The notes under the pieces are model-generated. The model made no database searches. It saw only the letters and a list, made by a program, of their open reading frames with translations, and was not told where the DNA came from. A stretch of 64,000 nucleotides of DNA from Phallusia mammillata (taxonomy: Eukaryota > Chordata > Ascidiacea > Phlebobranchia > Ascidiidae), in the NCBI GenBank assembly GCA_003260075.1, contig QLIY01000289.1:1-64000 (forward strand), given 5' to 3'. Position numbers and translations under genes: made by a program. Of the stretch, positions 31,701 to 40,800 are shown one piece after another. Position 1 is the first letter of the stretch. Every line of letters starts with the position of its first letter.

Positions 31701-31735
31701 GAAGTTATTTACAAAGATGGTCAGGGATGCAGTGA
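13701..31735 (+). CDS. GCC2: GRIP and coiled-coil golgin GCC2 (GCC185)
   Basis: Exons: 13701-13754, 14028-14153, 14375-18331 (contains four joins), 18925-19036, 19171-19340, 20110-20259, 21455-21619, 21965-22069, 22396-22572, 23147-23311, 24021-24137, 24520-24659, 26092-26268, 27237-27469, 29100-29306, 30113-30306, 31041-31203, 31659-31735. With one copy per join the total is 5496 nt, 1831 aa (human about 1684). It is a trans-Golgi tethering golgin. Evidence: N-terminal EDLVKTCKKQMIFIQRLK, a very long coiled coil, EGYKVRVHSVLKQQKSK, LDYRSVAREDGEG, IRRLEKNQ, and a GRIP-type end (NLEYLKNVVYKF, LLPVIDTMLKLSPEE) finishing SSGWGSYLQRWSGMQ. The last intron has a GC donor (31204-31205). Reading through it would instead give a stop at 31215-31217 after GKFK. 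It is preceded head to tail by the MSL2-like gene. Confidence 0.95.
14957..16081 (+). other. assembly duplicate inside GCC2 exon 3 (join 1)
   Basis: G11 at 15514-15524 separates copies offset by 568 bp (14957 matches 15525). 568 is not a multiple of 3, so the reading frame shifts at the join. The second copy differs by scattered substitutions. Confidence 0.9.
16104..16372 (+). other. assembly duplicate inside GCC2 exon 3 (join 2)
   Basis: G10 at 16233-16242. Copies are offset by 140 bp and break the frame. Confidence 0.9.
16488..16790 (+). other. assembly duplicate inside GCC2 exon 3 (join 3)
   Basis: G10 at 16634-16643. Copies are offset by 157 bp and break the frame. Confidence 0.9.
17126..17371 (+). 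other. assembly duplicate inside GCC2 exon 3 (join 4)
   Basis: G10 at 17244-17253. Copies are offset by 128 bp. The four offsets sum to 993 = 3 x 331, so removing one copy at each join leaves a continuous 988-codon exon. Confidence 0.9.
18657..18795 (+). repeat. SINE body copy (GGTGACCGGCTGATTCGGTA family)
   Basis: Shares AATGCTTGGTGACCGGCTGA, CTGGCGTACTGTGATT and TGCCATGATCGCTGGTCTGC with copies at 24880, 26465 (minus), 51513 and 56095. No tRNA-like head is visible on this copy. It lies in GCC2 intron 3. Confidence 0.75.
19370..20136 (+). other. two assembly joins in GCC2 intron 5
   Basis: G10 at 19474-19483 and G11 at 19828-19838. The second join leaves a 5' fragment of exon 6 (about 19798-19828) ahead of the full exon at 20110-20259. 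Confidence 0.85.
20191..21493 (+). other. haplotype copies with a large intronic indel, GCC2 intron 6
   Basis: G11 at 20978-20988 separates copy A (20191-20977) from copy B (20989-21493). Both begin in exon 6 and end in exon 7. Copy A is about 283 bp longer, with extra intron sequence roughly between 20620 and 20900. An exon-6 fragment is thus repeated at about 20989-21057. Confidence 0.85.
21732..21872. mobile_element. hairpin-ended element, locus A (both ends, interior missing)
   Basis: The left end at 21732 (ATGGGTCCCCTTCCCTGAAG) has a perfect terminal hairpin GTCCCCTTC/GAAGGGGAC. The right end CCACCCTTCTAGTT ends near 21874. Between G10 joins (21773-21782 and 21850-21859) lies the empty allele. 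The ends are not inverted repeats. The target is a T run with TT at each edge. See the finding on all three loci. Confidence 0.6.
22396..22850 (+). other. assembly duplicate of GCC2 exon 9
   Basis: G11 at 22638-22648. The full exon is 22396-22572 and a 5'-truncated copy is 22649-22783, followed by the same donor and intron start. Confidence 0.9.
24880..25018 (+). repeat. SINE body copy
   Basis: Same family as 18657-18795: GCTTAGTGACC, GGCGTACCATGATT and TGCCGTGTTCGCTGGTCTGC, ending GGATCCCAGTA. It lies in GCC2 intron 12. Confidence 0.7.
25375..25776. mobile_element. hAT MITE, family with GAGC-rich interior (copy 2)
   Basis: Termini TAGGGATG and CATCCCTA with a perfect 8-bp target duplication GTAACCCT (25367-25374 and 25777-25784). 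About 400 bp long and colinear with 9303-9705. It lies in GCC2 intron 12. Confidence 0.9.
25820..25978. mobile_element. fold-back element with hammerhead-like core, family 2 (copy a)
   Basis: Long inverted arms (ACGGCCCAAATAGAC with GTCTATCAGGGCCGT, and GCGACATGCT with AGCATGTCGC) enclose CTGATGA (25888-25894), a GGCA/TGCC stem and TAAAC where copy b has GAAAC. It lies in GCC2 intron 12. Confidence 0.6.
26465..26660 (-). repeat. SINE copy with tRNA-like head
   Basis: On the minus strand a B box (GGGTTCGAATCCC, about 26605-26625) precedes the SINE body, which ends CTGATCCCAGTAGG near 26462. This is the most complete copy in the window and links the family to a tRNA-derived promoter. Confidence 0.7.
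26655..26915. other. assembly join in GCC2 intron 13
   Basis: G10 at 26778-26787 separates two near-identical copies of about 120 bp. Confidence 0.85.
27569..28745. other. scrambled haplotype region with 165-bp N gap, GCC2 intron 14
   Basis: This stretch contains joins at 27721-27730, 27810-27819 (followed by N at 27821-27985), 28351-28360 and 28467-28477. It holds pieces of both haplotypes: a pogo-like MITE starting CAGTAAACC at 27569 (left half), its right half at 28270-28345, and a full copy at about 28572-28742. It also holds left ends of the hairpin-ended element at 27681 and 27771, and right ends at about 28266 and 28513. A partial copy of the start of exon 15 (VSSTPRKS) lies at about 28445-28466. 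The true order cannot be recovered from this window alone. Confidence 0.75.
28572..28742. mobile_element. pogo/Tigger-like MITE
   Basis: About 171 bp with GATCCGGATTAACCGA blocks in inverted arrangement, ending GGTTTACTG. The allelic copy begins CAGTAAACC at 27569. Related fragments are at 30387-30540 and 46531-46600. CAGT...ACTG termini fit pogo-class mariner relatives, but the TA target duplication is not clean. Confidence 0.6.
29371..29587. mobile_element. hAT MITE (217 bp)
   Basis: Begins CAGTAGTTCTTAGAACT and ends AGTTTGAGAACCACTG. It is flanked by a perfect 8-bp duplication GTATAGAC (29363-29370 and 29588-29595). It lies in GCC2 intron 15. Confidence 0.9.
30387..30540. repeat. pogo-like MITE fragment
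   Basis: CAGTAAACTTTGGTTGAAC, GGTTAATCCGGAT and ATCTTCGCC blocks match the MITE in intron 14. The right terminus is degraded. Confidence 0.55.
31204..31658 (+). other. GC-AG intron of GCC2 with an assembly join
   Basis: The donor is G|GCAAGT and the acceptor CATCCACAG. C11 at 31510-31520 splits two copies of about 130 bp, so the real intron is about 150 bp shorter. Confidence 0.75.
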
Positions 31736-31784
31736 CATCATATCCTTCCCTTGGGACGGCGCTCTCAACGTCTTGACACGCGTT

Positions 31785-31786
<2 letters not shown>

Positions 31787-31855
<69 letters not shown>
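31787..31855. repeat. 69-nt poly(C) tract
   Basis: Uninterrupted C run 51 bp after the GCC2 stop, without duplicated flanks. Confidence 0.8.
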
Positions 31856-32016
31856 ATCATACCTTCGTTTTCAATGACATATGCTTTTGTGTTGTCCCCA
31901 TAGAAATTTTGTACTTCGTGACATTCAAATGGACGGCTTCAATCCAGCTTTAATGTTTTTACTAAAGGTTTTGAATTTGGCCCAAGTGTTTATTTTTGAC
32001 GTATTTCGGATATACC

Positions 32017-32196
32017 CAGTGATGGGATTCAGCCGGTTCGCACGGGTTCTATAGAACCGTCTCACGAAATTTTAGGAGATAAGCGAACCGGTTAGATTAC
32101 TGGTTACTGTCAATGGACTTTTTGTAACAGAACCGGCTAAAAAAATATGACTTTTGTGATAGACCTTGCTGACAAAAAATGTGAATCCCACCACTG
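32017..32196. mobile_element. hAT MITE, CAGTGGTGGGATT family (inverted relative to copy 1)
   Basis: Starts CAGTGATGGGATTCAG and ends TGAATCCCACCACTG. Flanks GATATACC and GATACACC are an 8-bp duplication with one mismatch. Confidence 0.8.
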
Positions 32197-34785
32197 GATA
32201 CACCGTATTAATGTGTTCAAAATACCTGTGAAAACTGCTGGGCTTAGTGAGAGAACAAAAACTTGACAATATCCTTACCCAAGAAGTGATGCTAAAGTTT
32301 GCGTCCTAAAAACTGCTCTAAAACCACTGGTTAGTGGTAATGCATTCCCATACTTCAAGGTTCTTATATGTACTACCAATGTCATTGTGATTACTATGTA
32401 GTAAAACGGTGTACCTGGATATTTATTACCTTCTGCTGAATTGTGATGTTGTTACATGGGGTGACATCGCTATGGTGTTTTTGCATACAAGTGCTTTTAG
32501 GTAAACATCCACAACATTAAAGAGCTTAAAATCACGTAGGCATATGAATTTGGGCGTGTACGTTAATCATTTGCTCAATTGGTAATCACAACCAAGCATG
32601 GCGTGTTAGTTTTTGGCAAATCTAAGGCTGTTAGCATTGCTATGGTAATATTGTTTCAAAGGTGCTACTTCCATACCAGCGTGTATTTAGCCAATAGATA
32701 TTTTCGTCTGTAGCCGATACGTGAATTGTATGCACTTTTGGTCTTATATAGCAAAGTACTATAATGTCGTGGGCATTTAAAATGTTCGTTTGCAGTTTTG
32801 GGTGACTAGTATGTGATAGTAATGTTGTAACGTTATAAAGTATTATTATTCGGTAATGTGAAGTCATGTACATATATCGCTATGCAGATTCTTTGTGCAA
32901 TTGTGCCTTCATAATAAAGCATAGTCTATGTGCGTTGATTTTCCTTATTCAAGCTTTGGCTCTGCTGTTCCTGAGATTCGAACTCAAACCTTACGACTTT
33001 TAGATTGTATGTGACACTGATAACAAATGGTGTTTTTGGCAAAAGAGATTTATTTATTTCGGAGGCTTGAGCTAACCAACCATCGCCCGGCGTAATTCAT
33101 ACGAAGCGGGATAAAAAAGCAACTAAAAGAAAGTGCATCGACAAGGCACAATGAATAAAAAAGAGCAAAAATGCTCTATAACATTGTGACGTACAAGTGT
33201 AGATTATGACGTAACAAAAATGAACAAATTAATGGTGAAAAACAACCTTCTGTTCAGCTTTTATCTACCAATGTAGCAGACCGCTTTAAATATAATAATT
33301 TCACATATAGACTCATTTTTTTAAAATAGGTGATTTGCAGCCTAAAATTATGTGCACATTTTTTTTCATTTTTTTTATCCATTTCAAGCACAGGTGATTA
33401 TAATACAAGCTATGGTGCATCTAATTAATAAAAGGTGAAAATTTGCTCTTTTTCGGCTTTGATCGAAAGATAGCCCCCAAGCGGCGGTCGTGAAATACTG
33501 GATGAGGGAAAGCGAAAGCACACGATAAGGCGATTTGGCGAGGTGGAAGACAAACGAAGCAAAATGCGCAATAAACAATAAGAGATGGTAACAATTGCAA
33601 CGTGTCAATGATATTTTGCACGATAACATGACAAAATTAGTAAAGTGAAAATAAATTGTGTGTGAATAATGTGGCGCTATATCTGATAAAAGCGTAAAAT
33701 GCAATTTCCTATCAAAAAGGTATTTGATCTTGAGGAAATTTTGAACAATGTATAAAGTGAAATTTTGTTTTATATTGGGGCTAGCAAAGCGCTTTTGTAA
33801 TGTGTAAATGTCATTCATACATTAAACATACACATTGTCTCATCTCCAACTAACAATTGAATGAAACAGTCAGTTTTGGTGTGAATTAAACCGTGTATGA
33901 AACCTTTGGTAGACTATACAGTGCTAGGTGGCTAGCTAAAAGCGCAAAAGTGAAAATAGACGGGTCAAAATTAATTACCGGTCGTACAGTCGTTTGTGGT
34001 GAAGGTTTATCGCTAGGAGTCCCAAAGTGTGGTGGAGATTAATTCTAGAATGCCAAGTGGTTTGTCGCCGAAGGCAAAAAAGCAAAGAGTGCTGTGAAGA
34101 AAATAAAACCAAAATACTACATCGGGTCCAAAATCGTGTAGTTGATGTTACGTTTACGCAATTTGTATGCAAAACCTATGGAATATTCATAAACTATAGG
34201 CGACGGAATAAAGGAATTATTTGTAGCTCCAAACCAGCCGTTCTTATGTCTTGATAAGCCAAGACCCTTTTAATGTTAATTTTTGTTTCCATAAGTTGGT
34301 GGTCGATTTTACTTGACCGACTTAACGCAAAAAGCCGTAGGAAACCACAACTTATTGGTGGGTTTTCGAAAAATAGCCTCATTTACTAGCACTAGTGTCG
34401 AGTGGCTTATTTGTTTTTGTTCAGCTAAAGATTTAGTGTAAACGAACACTTTGTTCGGAATATTGGTTTTGCAAAACCATTTAGCCCGCGTTTTGCAACC
34501 AAAAACGGCTTTTAAATAAACTTTGCATGATTTGGGGAAGCACGTTTTTCGTTTGGAAGATGTGTCATGATGGCGGATGGCTTTAAAACGCAGAAAAAAG
34601 CAAAAGAGGAAAAATTACGTTAAAAATAGAAAAAAAAGAACACTTCAACACAGGACAGCCTACGCACTTTTCGGATTGCTTCGGGCGTAATCGGATTCCG
34701 AAGTTAAATCGCAAAACGTCGGAAAGGGTAAAAGGCAGAATAGGTGACGTGGGTTTCCTACCTTCGGCGAAAACAAAACGAGACG

Positions 34786-34823
34786 GATGACGTCACGCCT
34801 AGGTCACGGGACCTGACGTCATC
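34786..34823. promoter_or_regulatory. paired CRE-like palindromes (TGACGTCA)
   Basis: TGACGTCA occurs at 34788-34795 and 34814-34821 as arms of a larger inverted repeat, with AGGTC/GACCT inside. It could bind CREB/ATF-type factors or fold as a 3'-end hairpin, since it abuts the stop codon of the four-TM gene. Confidence 0.4.
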
Positions 34824-37800
34824 ATAGGAAGTCGCCCTTAGGAAACTTTTCCTCCACGCTAAGTTTTTCAACGTTGTAAAGGCGACGCGAACTGCGTGTG
34901 GAACTCGAATAATCTTTGGATTTCATTTGTTGGAGTTTGCGAAGAGGTGTACCTGACCAATCATCACTCAGTGTGTCGGAAGCCGTGCTNGGAAGTCGCC
35001 TTTAGGAAACTTTTCCTCCACGCTAAGTTTTTCAACGTTGTAAAGGCGACGCGAACTGCGTGTGGAACTCGAATAATCTTTGGATTTCATTTGTTGGAGT
35101 TTGCGAAGAGGAGTACCTGACCAATCGTCGCTCAGTGTGTCGGAAGCCGTGCTACGAGCCGAGTTAGTGAGCACGGCTTTGTGGATAACCTGAAAATGTG
35201 TGCGATTTGGTGATGAGTGGGTGTTTTAATACAGTTTGAAAGTTTGACAACATAATTCAAAGCCCATATGATAGTGGTTTAAGACAGCAAGGGCTTACAC
35301 TCACTTTCTTATGAAAAATCTTGTAGATCGAAAAAAATGTCCGACTTTAATTCGCTTTACACTTAACACCATGTTTTAGGTGTGATTGGACACAGCAATA
35401 AATAAAATTTAATGAATGAACAGTTATGTTGCATTCATTTAAATGTTGTAAAAAAGATGTCAAATTGTTTCAAATGAATATTTGGATTTTTGCCGGGAAA
35501 AATATTTGTTTTTTAAGAAAGGACTTACCAGTCCAGGAACACCGGTATAAGTTCGTAGAATTCCTTCTTTCAACCTTCTGTAGTGAGAACCAACCACCAA
35601 TATAGATGTAATCTGGAATGGGTAAAAACATACTGTTATGAAAATTAGGTAAATATATTGCACGACCTGCAAAATAGTGTGTACATATCCTAAGAAAAAT
35701 TTGTTTATAATTTTGTGTTAAAATGACTTTTAAAGTTGTTTTGAATTATTTTCAACAATTTCATATTCTATTGCTCCGAAATGAAACCAAAGAAATTTCG
35801 ATTTAAACTTGGGTACAATCGAGTCGTTGGTTTTTCTGTTGTGCTGCCGTAATAACACCTCCAATTAGCCAATTTTTTCCGTGCAATAAACCAAAATAAT
35901 AAAATACGGGCTTCAGTTTGGGACTCAGTATGCAAATAAATGGAATTTGCTTTTAAGCAGATCGTGTGCTATGCTATACTTACAAATAACGTGTTGATTC
36001 CGATAATAAGAAGAATTGCTGAAACTTTCATCATCATTTTCATTCCTCCAAGAACAACTAAAACTTCCTCTTTTAAAGTCTGCACAAAAATGTCAAATTT
36101 TCGGTCAATTTAAAATAAGATTTAGATAATGGCAAAAAATTTCGTTCACCCAAACCGGTTTTTGTGATGGGTTTCAACACATAAAGACTTAACAATACTT
36201 TACGTCTAACATATTACTAGAATCTCCCATCTCGTTGCTTGGTACCCCCCCCCCTGTGATGGGTTTCAACACATAAAGACTTAACAATACTTTACGTCTA
36301 ACGTAAAACTAGAATCTCCCATCTCGTTGCTTGGTGGATGAAGACTATAATGAACCTTATGCTTATTGATTCAAGTTTATGAAAACATTATGTCATTTAT
36401 CCATAAGATTTAAGAGATAAGTATGTATTTCGCCTTTACATCATCATCGGTATCTTATATAAACAGAAGAATCATAAAGACTTGAAGGCTTAAAACAACA
36501 AATAAAGATAAATAGATGCCATCATCTTTAAGTTCGCTATTGTAAAGCAATCATATCATAATCTTACCGCATCCATTAATGTGTCCAAGTTCAAAGCCTC
36601 GCCCATATCAAATCCTAAGGTGCTTTTCATGAGGACTGTCACCGTCTCCATCACATTCTCAAGTTGTGTAACCAGGTCTGCCTTGAGAAACTGAAAAGAC
36701 AGAGTGTTAGCAAATTTGTCGTAGATAAATGTTTCGCATACAAACAGATTGTTAGGTAATAGTTTTTATGCTTAGACCACTACTGAATGAAACGACCCGC
36801 TGGTATGCAATTCTGAACTCCGTTAACATGTCATATAGGCCACAGGGGAACAATCTACTGAATATTACATGAGGATATGGCGTTACGAACTTTCAATCCT
36901 TGCAATGCCGGTCATTCTAAAGTTTATGCGATTCACACAGGGCTAAAATGTATTACGATGGTGAGCAACGTGAGTATAATTTTTTTGCTGCGAGGCATAA
37001 CATAAACCAATATAGATCTTCTGGTTTGTAATACGCTAAAATACTTTTGTCTTTCTACAAAGCAAAGGTGTAGGTCGGGTCGGCGATAAGTTGAACTAAA
37101 ACGGACTTGATTAGGACGGGCCAGACTTCGGGCACATTTGTTCCTTGAAATACACTCACTTTAAAGCCCAATTCGGACATTTTCTGCTACAATGCATGTT
37201 CCCTATAATATGGTTTGCAATTAGGGTTGTCAATTCTTTTCAAACGCTCTTTAATTATGCGCACCATGAAGGTTAAAAATTCCAAATGAAAAACGAGATG
37301 TGATGGACGGTATATGATCGATGGTAATTGTAGCCAGGGATGCTACAAACATGTCCGGTTGCGTGTTTTTGGGAAGCCCAATCAATACTGATTTGATTTA
37401 GGGGTATTCGCGTATGTCAATGTTTACATTCAATCTGCATTGATTTTATTGATTCAGACAGGAGTTATTCACGGGAGGGTTAAGAATAAAGTTGTAAATC
37501 CAAGTCCAAAGTAGAAGCGCTCAGCCTTTAACAAAAGACTTAAACCTCCCGATTAAAGGGCTACAATGAGATTTTACCCATTTGTGCACGTAAAACTTTG
37601 TTGTTGTAAGTAGTTTTAAACCTTCGGAATTTGAGTTGAAATACCAAAATATTCGCAGTGACATTTTACGTTAGGAGTGCTCATGGACAAAAAGTGTAAA
37701 CTGAATTTAAATATTACAGCAACAAATTGTGGTAAACACATTTTTTTTCACATGGACTTGGTTATATCCGATGGATCTTTGGCACCTTCCAGGGGTTAAA

Positions 37801-40800
37801 ATATAAATAACCCTCTTCTGTAAGCGACATTTCTGACCCCCGGGATGAAAAAATATACTTCCAACTTCTGACATTAAATCGCAACAAAGTTTTAACGGAA
37901 AAAACTCCTAAAAGCTTACCATTTTCGCCATGTTCCAGTAAGTCTCGTTATCAAACAGAAGATATTCCTCAAATCTGGCGATTTGAATGAAAGCGAATAT
38001 GGAAGCACCTATCGTTCCCAGTTCAGTAATGATCATAAGTATAACGTAGTACGACAGTTTGGAATGTTGAGCCTGTGGAACACACAACCGCTTTCGTTAA
38101 CCGTCCGATAAATAACACCAACCCTAAAGAATCAAAAGCAGATTTTATTTGTTTCAAAGACTTTTTTGCTGCTTGATTATGTTACCACGCAGTTTTAGAC
38201 ATTCTTTGGCCCTATAAACGTTTTTGAACATGTGTGTGCTTAATTTGTTTCATGAGAGCTGAGATTAGGTTACGAACACTTTATATTCAATAAAAAGCCT
38301 CTTAGCGATTTTATTAAAAGTTTACAGTTTCACATTGTGAGCAATGATAAGGCAAAATTGCCACAACCTTATGCTTTTCCTCAACAAACAAACTGGAAAG
38401 GGATTTTTTTTAGATATTTCAATCTTAGCCCCCCCCCCTTAATTTGTTTCATGAGAGCTGAGATTAGGTTACGAACACTTTATATTTAATGAAAAGCCTC
38501 TTAACGATTTTATTGAATGTGTACAGTTTCACATTGTGAGCAATGATGAGGCAAAATTGCCACAACCTTATGCTTTTCCTGAACAAACAAACTGGAAAGG
38601 AATTTTTTTATAAGATATTTCAATCTAATGTCGTTCGGAAATAAAATAAAGCAATCAGTACTAATTGAAGTCTACATCTCTATGATCTTATTCGAAAGTA
38701 GGTCTAAATCTGGATTAACGCTTAAGGGCTCTTTGGGGCTTAGTTCTAGCTTTGTTCTATTTTCAGTAAAATCAATTAGCTTTACGAATTGTACCTTAAA
38801 CGTTCCATAAATAGCAAGAATTGATGATGCAACGACGGCAAGAAGAAAGAGAATGATAAATACGTAGATAACTTTGAACTCTAAAAAATAGGAAAAAAAA
38901 TAGCTGTGATAAAACAGACGCCAATTTAGGCCGAATCTGGGGGTAAATTACTCTGTTTAATGGTGAAAATAACGGCCCAAATAGACGAAAAAAGCGACAT
39001 TCTTTGGCCTTCATATCACTGATGATGGCATGAGCATTTGCCGAAACGTTTGAAATATAGAGCATGTCGCTTTTTACGTCTATTTGGGCTGTTATTTTCA
39101 CCATTAAACTTATGAACAGATCCGTATGTAGTGTTTTAAAATCTAAATTACTCTGAATTATGTAAAACGCGTTGAGTTAAATTACGAAATTCAAAAACGG
39201 CAAGCTACAGCCAGTGCACACTGTTTCAACCTATTAGGTCTCGTCATTCGTCACAAGCAGCTGCACTGATGAGACCTTAGAAACAGCGTGCACTGTCTGC
39301 AGCTTATCATGTATTCGTTTATGCTTTTACACTAAAATCTATAAGTTTAACAAAAACACTCATATGAACATAGCCTTTTACCATTTCCAGTATAAAAAGG
39401 ACACACACTATAATAGCTTGCAAATTTTAGAAGGTTTATAGGTGTAGATTTTACTCATGAGGAACGACTCGCTAAGAATGTAAGTTGAAACCTAACCTCT
39501 TCTTACCTGTGGGCAATACATTAAGGTGCTGCCAAACTTCGGGACAAAAACAGTTAGGAGCGGAATACGAAAGTGCCATCGTAAAAATCGCGGAGAAAAT
39601 CACCTGAAAAATAAAAATGGATCATTAGACAACACAATAAACAATTTCTTGTGAATAAAGTAATACAGAACATTTTATAAGTTGTGCGTGGTGTAGTTTT
39701 TGAAGCCACCGCTGGCATTCAATAACTCCTTCAGAATTTTAAGTGGCACCAAAGATAACATGTAGCACTCAAGAAATAAATTCACGAAATTCCATACGCC
39801 ATGTAATCAAGAAAATTGTGATTGAATCCAACACAAAAAGCTGCTATGATCAAGAGGCAAATTATAACCTACGTTTCCAAGTCTTTGATCTGCAATTTTC
39901 TCTCATATTTTCACCACAGAACATTTGTAACCAACATAGCAACCTATTTTTCAAACCAAAACACACAAATGCTCGACACAGGCTAAGAGATGTCGCCCTT
40001 GTCCCAACATTCTTTATCTATTCTTGCGAGGAGAAACGTATTATGACGTCACTATCGCCGCGTTTCCGATTACGTCGAGGCAGGACTAAAATCGCAGTCA
40101 GGTGTGACCAGGTGTGTATACGTAGACGCTAAGACCAATGACCTGCTCAACTGGATATCTCATCGCAAGGGGCATGTTACGACAAGCAGTTTAAACATTG
40201 GTTGTAGAACTGATAACAGCATTTAAAATCACACATGTTTAACATATATGATGTGCGTGTCTGCTGATGCTAACGCAACCACTTTTGAATATAACACAAC
40301 TTAACCAAAGGTTGATATATTGGTTGACAGCTTGTAGTCGAAATTCGACACAGGGTTTGGGCTTTACCTTCGGTTACGATTACTTGGTCAAACAAGTATC
40401 TACCAGAAAGCCTGTACATGTGGAATGCATGCAAGCTCGATTCGGTTTGTGTATAGTAAAGATTTGAACTCGTTATCAAGTGTTCCTAAGTTAACGATCA
40501 AAATGTGTGAAGTTCTCAGTAACCTGACAGGCATCGAATTGGTAATAAAGTGGCTCCTGGAAGCGAAAAATCTCACCAGAATTGCAACACATGCATTGCA
40601 CCCGTTAAATTTTTCATTAGTCTGGGTCAACATACAAGCACCCTGAGTACACAAGAGCAGGCTAGGGGCACACTCCACTTTATGCGCAGCCAGCAGCTTA
40701 GAGGAAACATTACACAAAGAGTGTTCTCTTTTGGATAGGCGTATGTGCTTGGGTGTAGAATTTGTGAGCGCCTGATTTAATCCGTACCAGTAGGAGCCCC

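Larger units (their letters stand above)
31736..34821. other. tail-to-tail intergenic region, GCC2 / four-TM gene
   Basis: No supportable gene. It holds the poly(C) tract 31787-31855, a hAT MITE at 32017-32196, a tRNA-like B box on the minus strand near 32965, and CRE-like palindromes at 34788 and 34814. The longest reading frames here are AT-rich, have no codon structure and do not resemble proteins. Confidence 0.6.

Noticed and set aside
33384..33818. 144-codon minus-strand open frame
   Set aside because: AT-rich, no recognisable domain, no splice partners, in an intergenic region with repeats.
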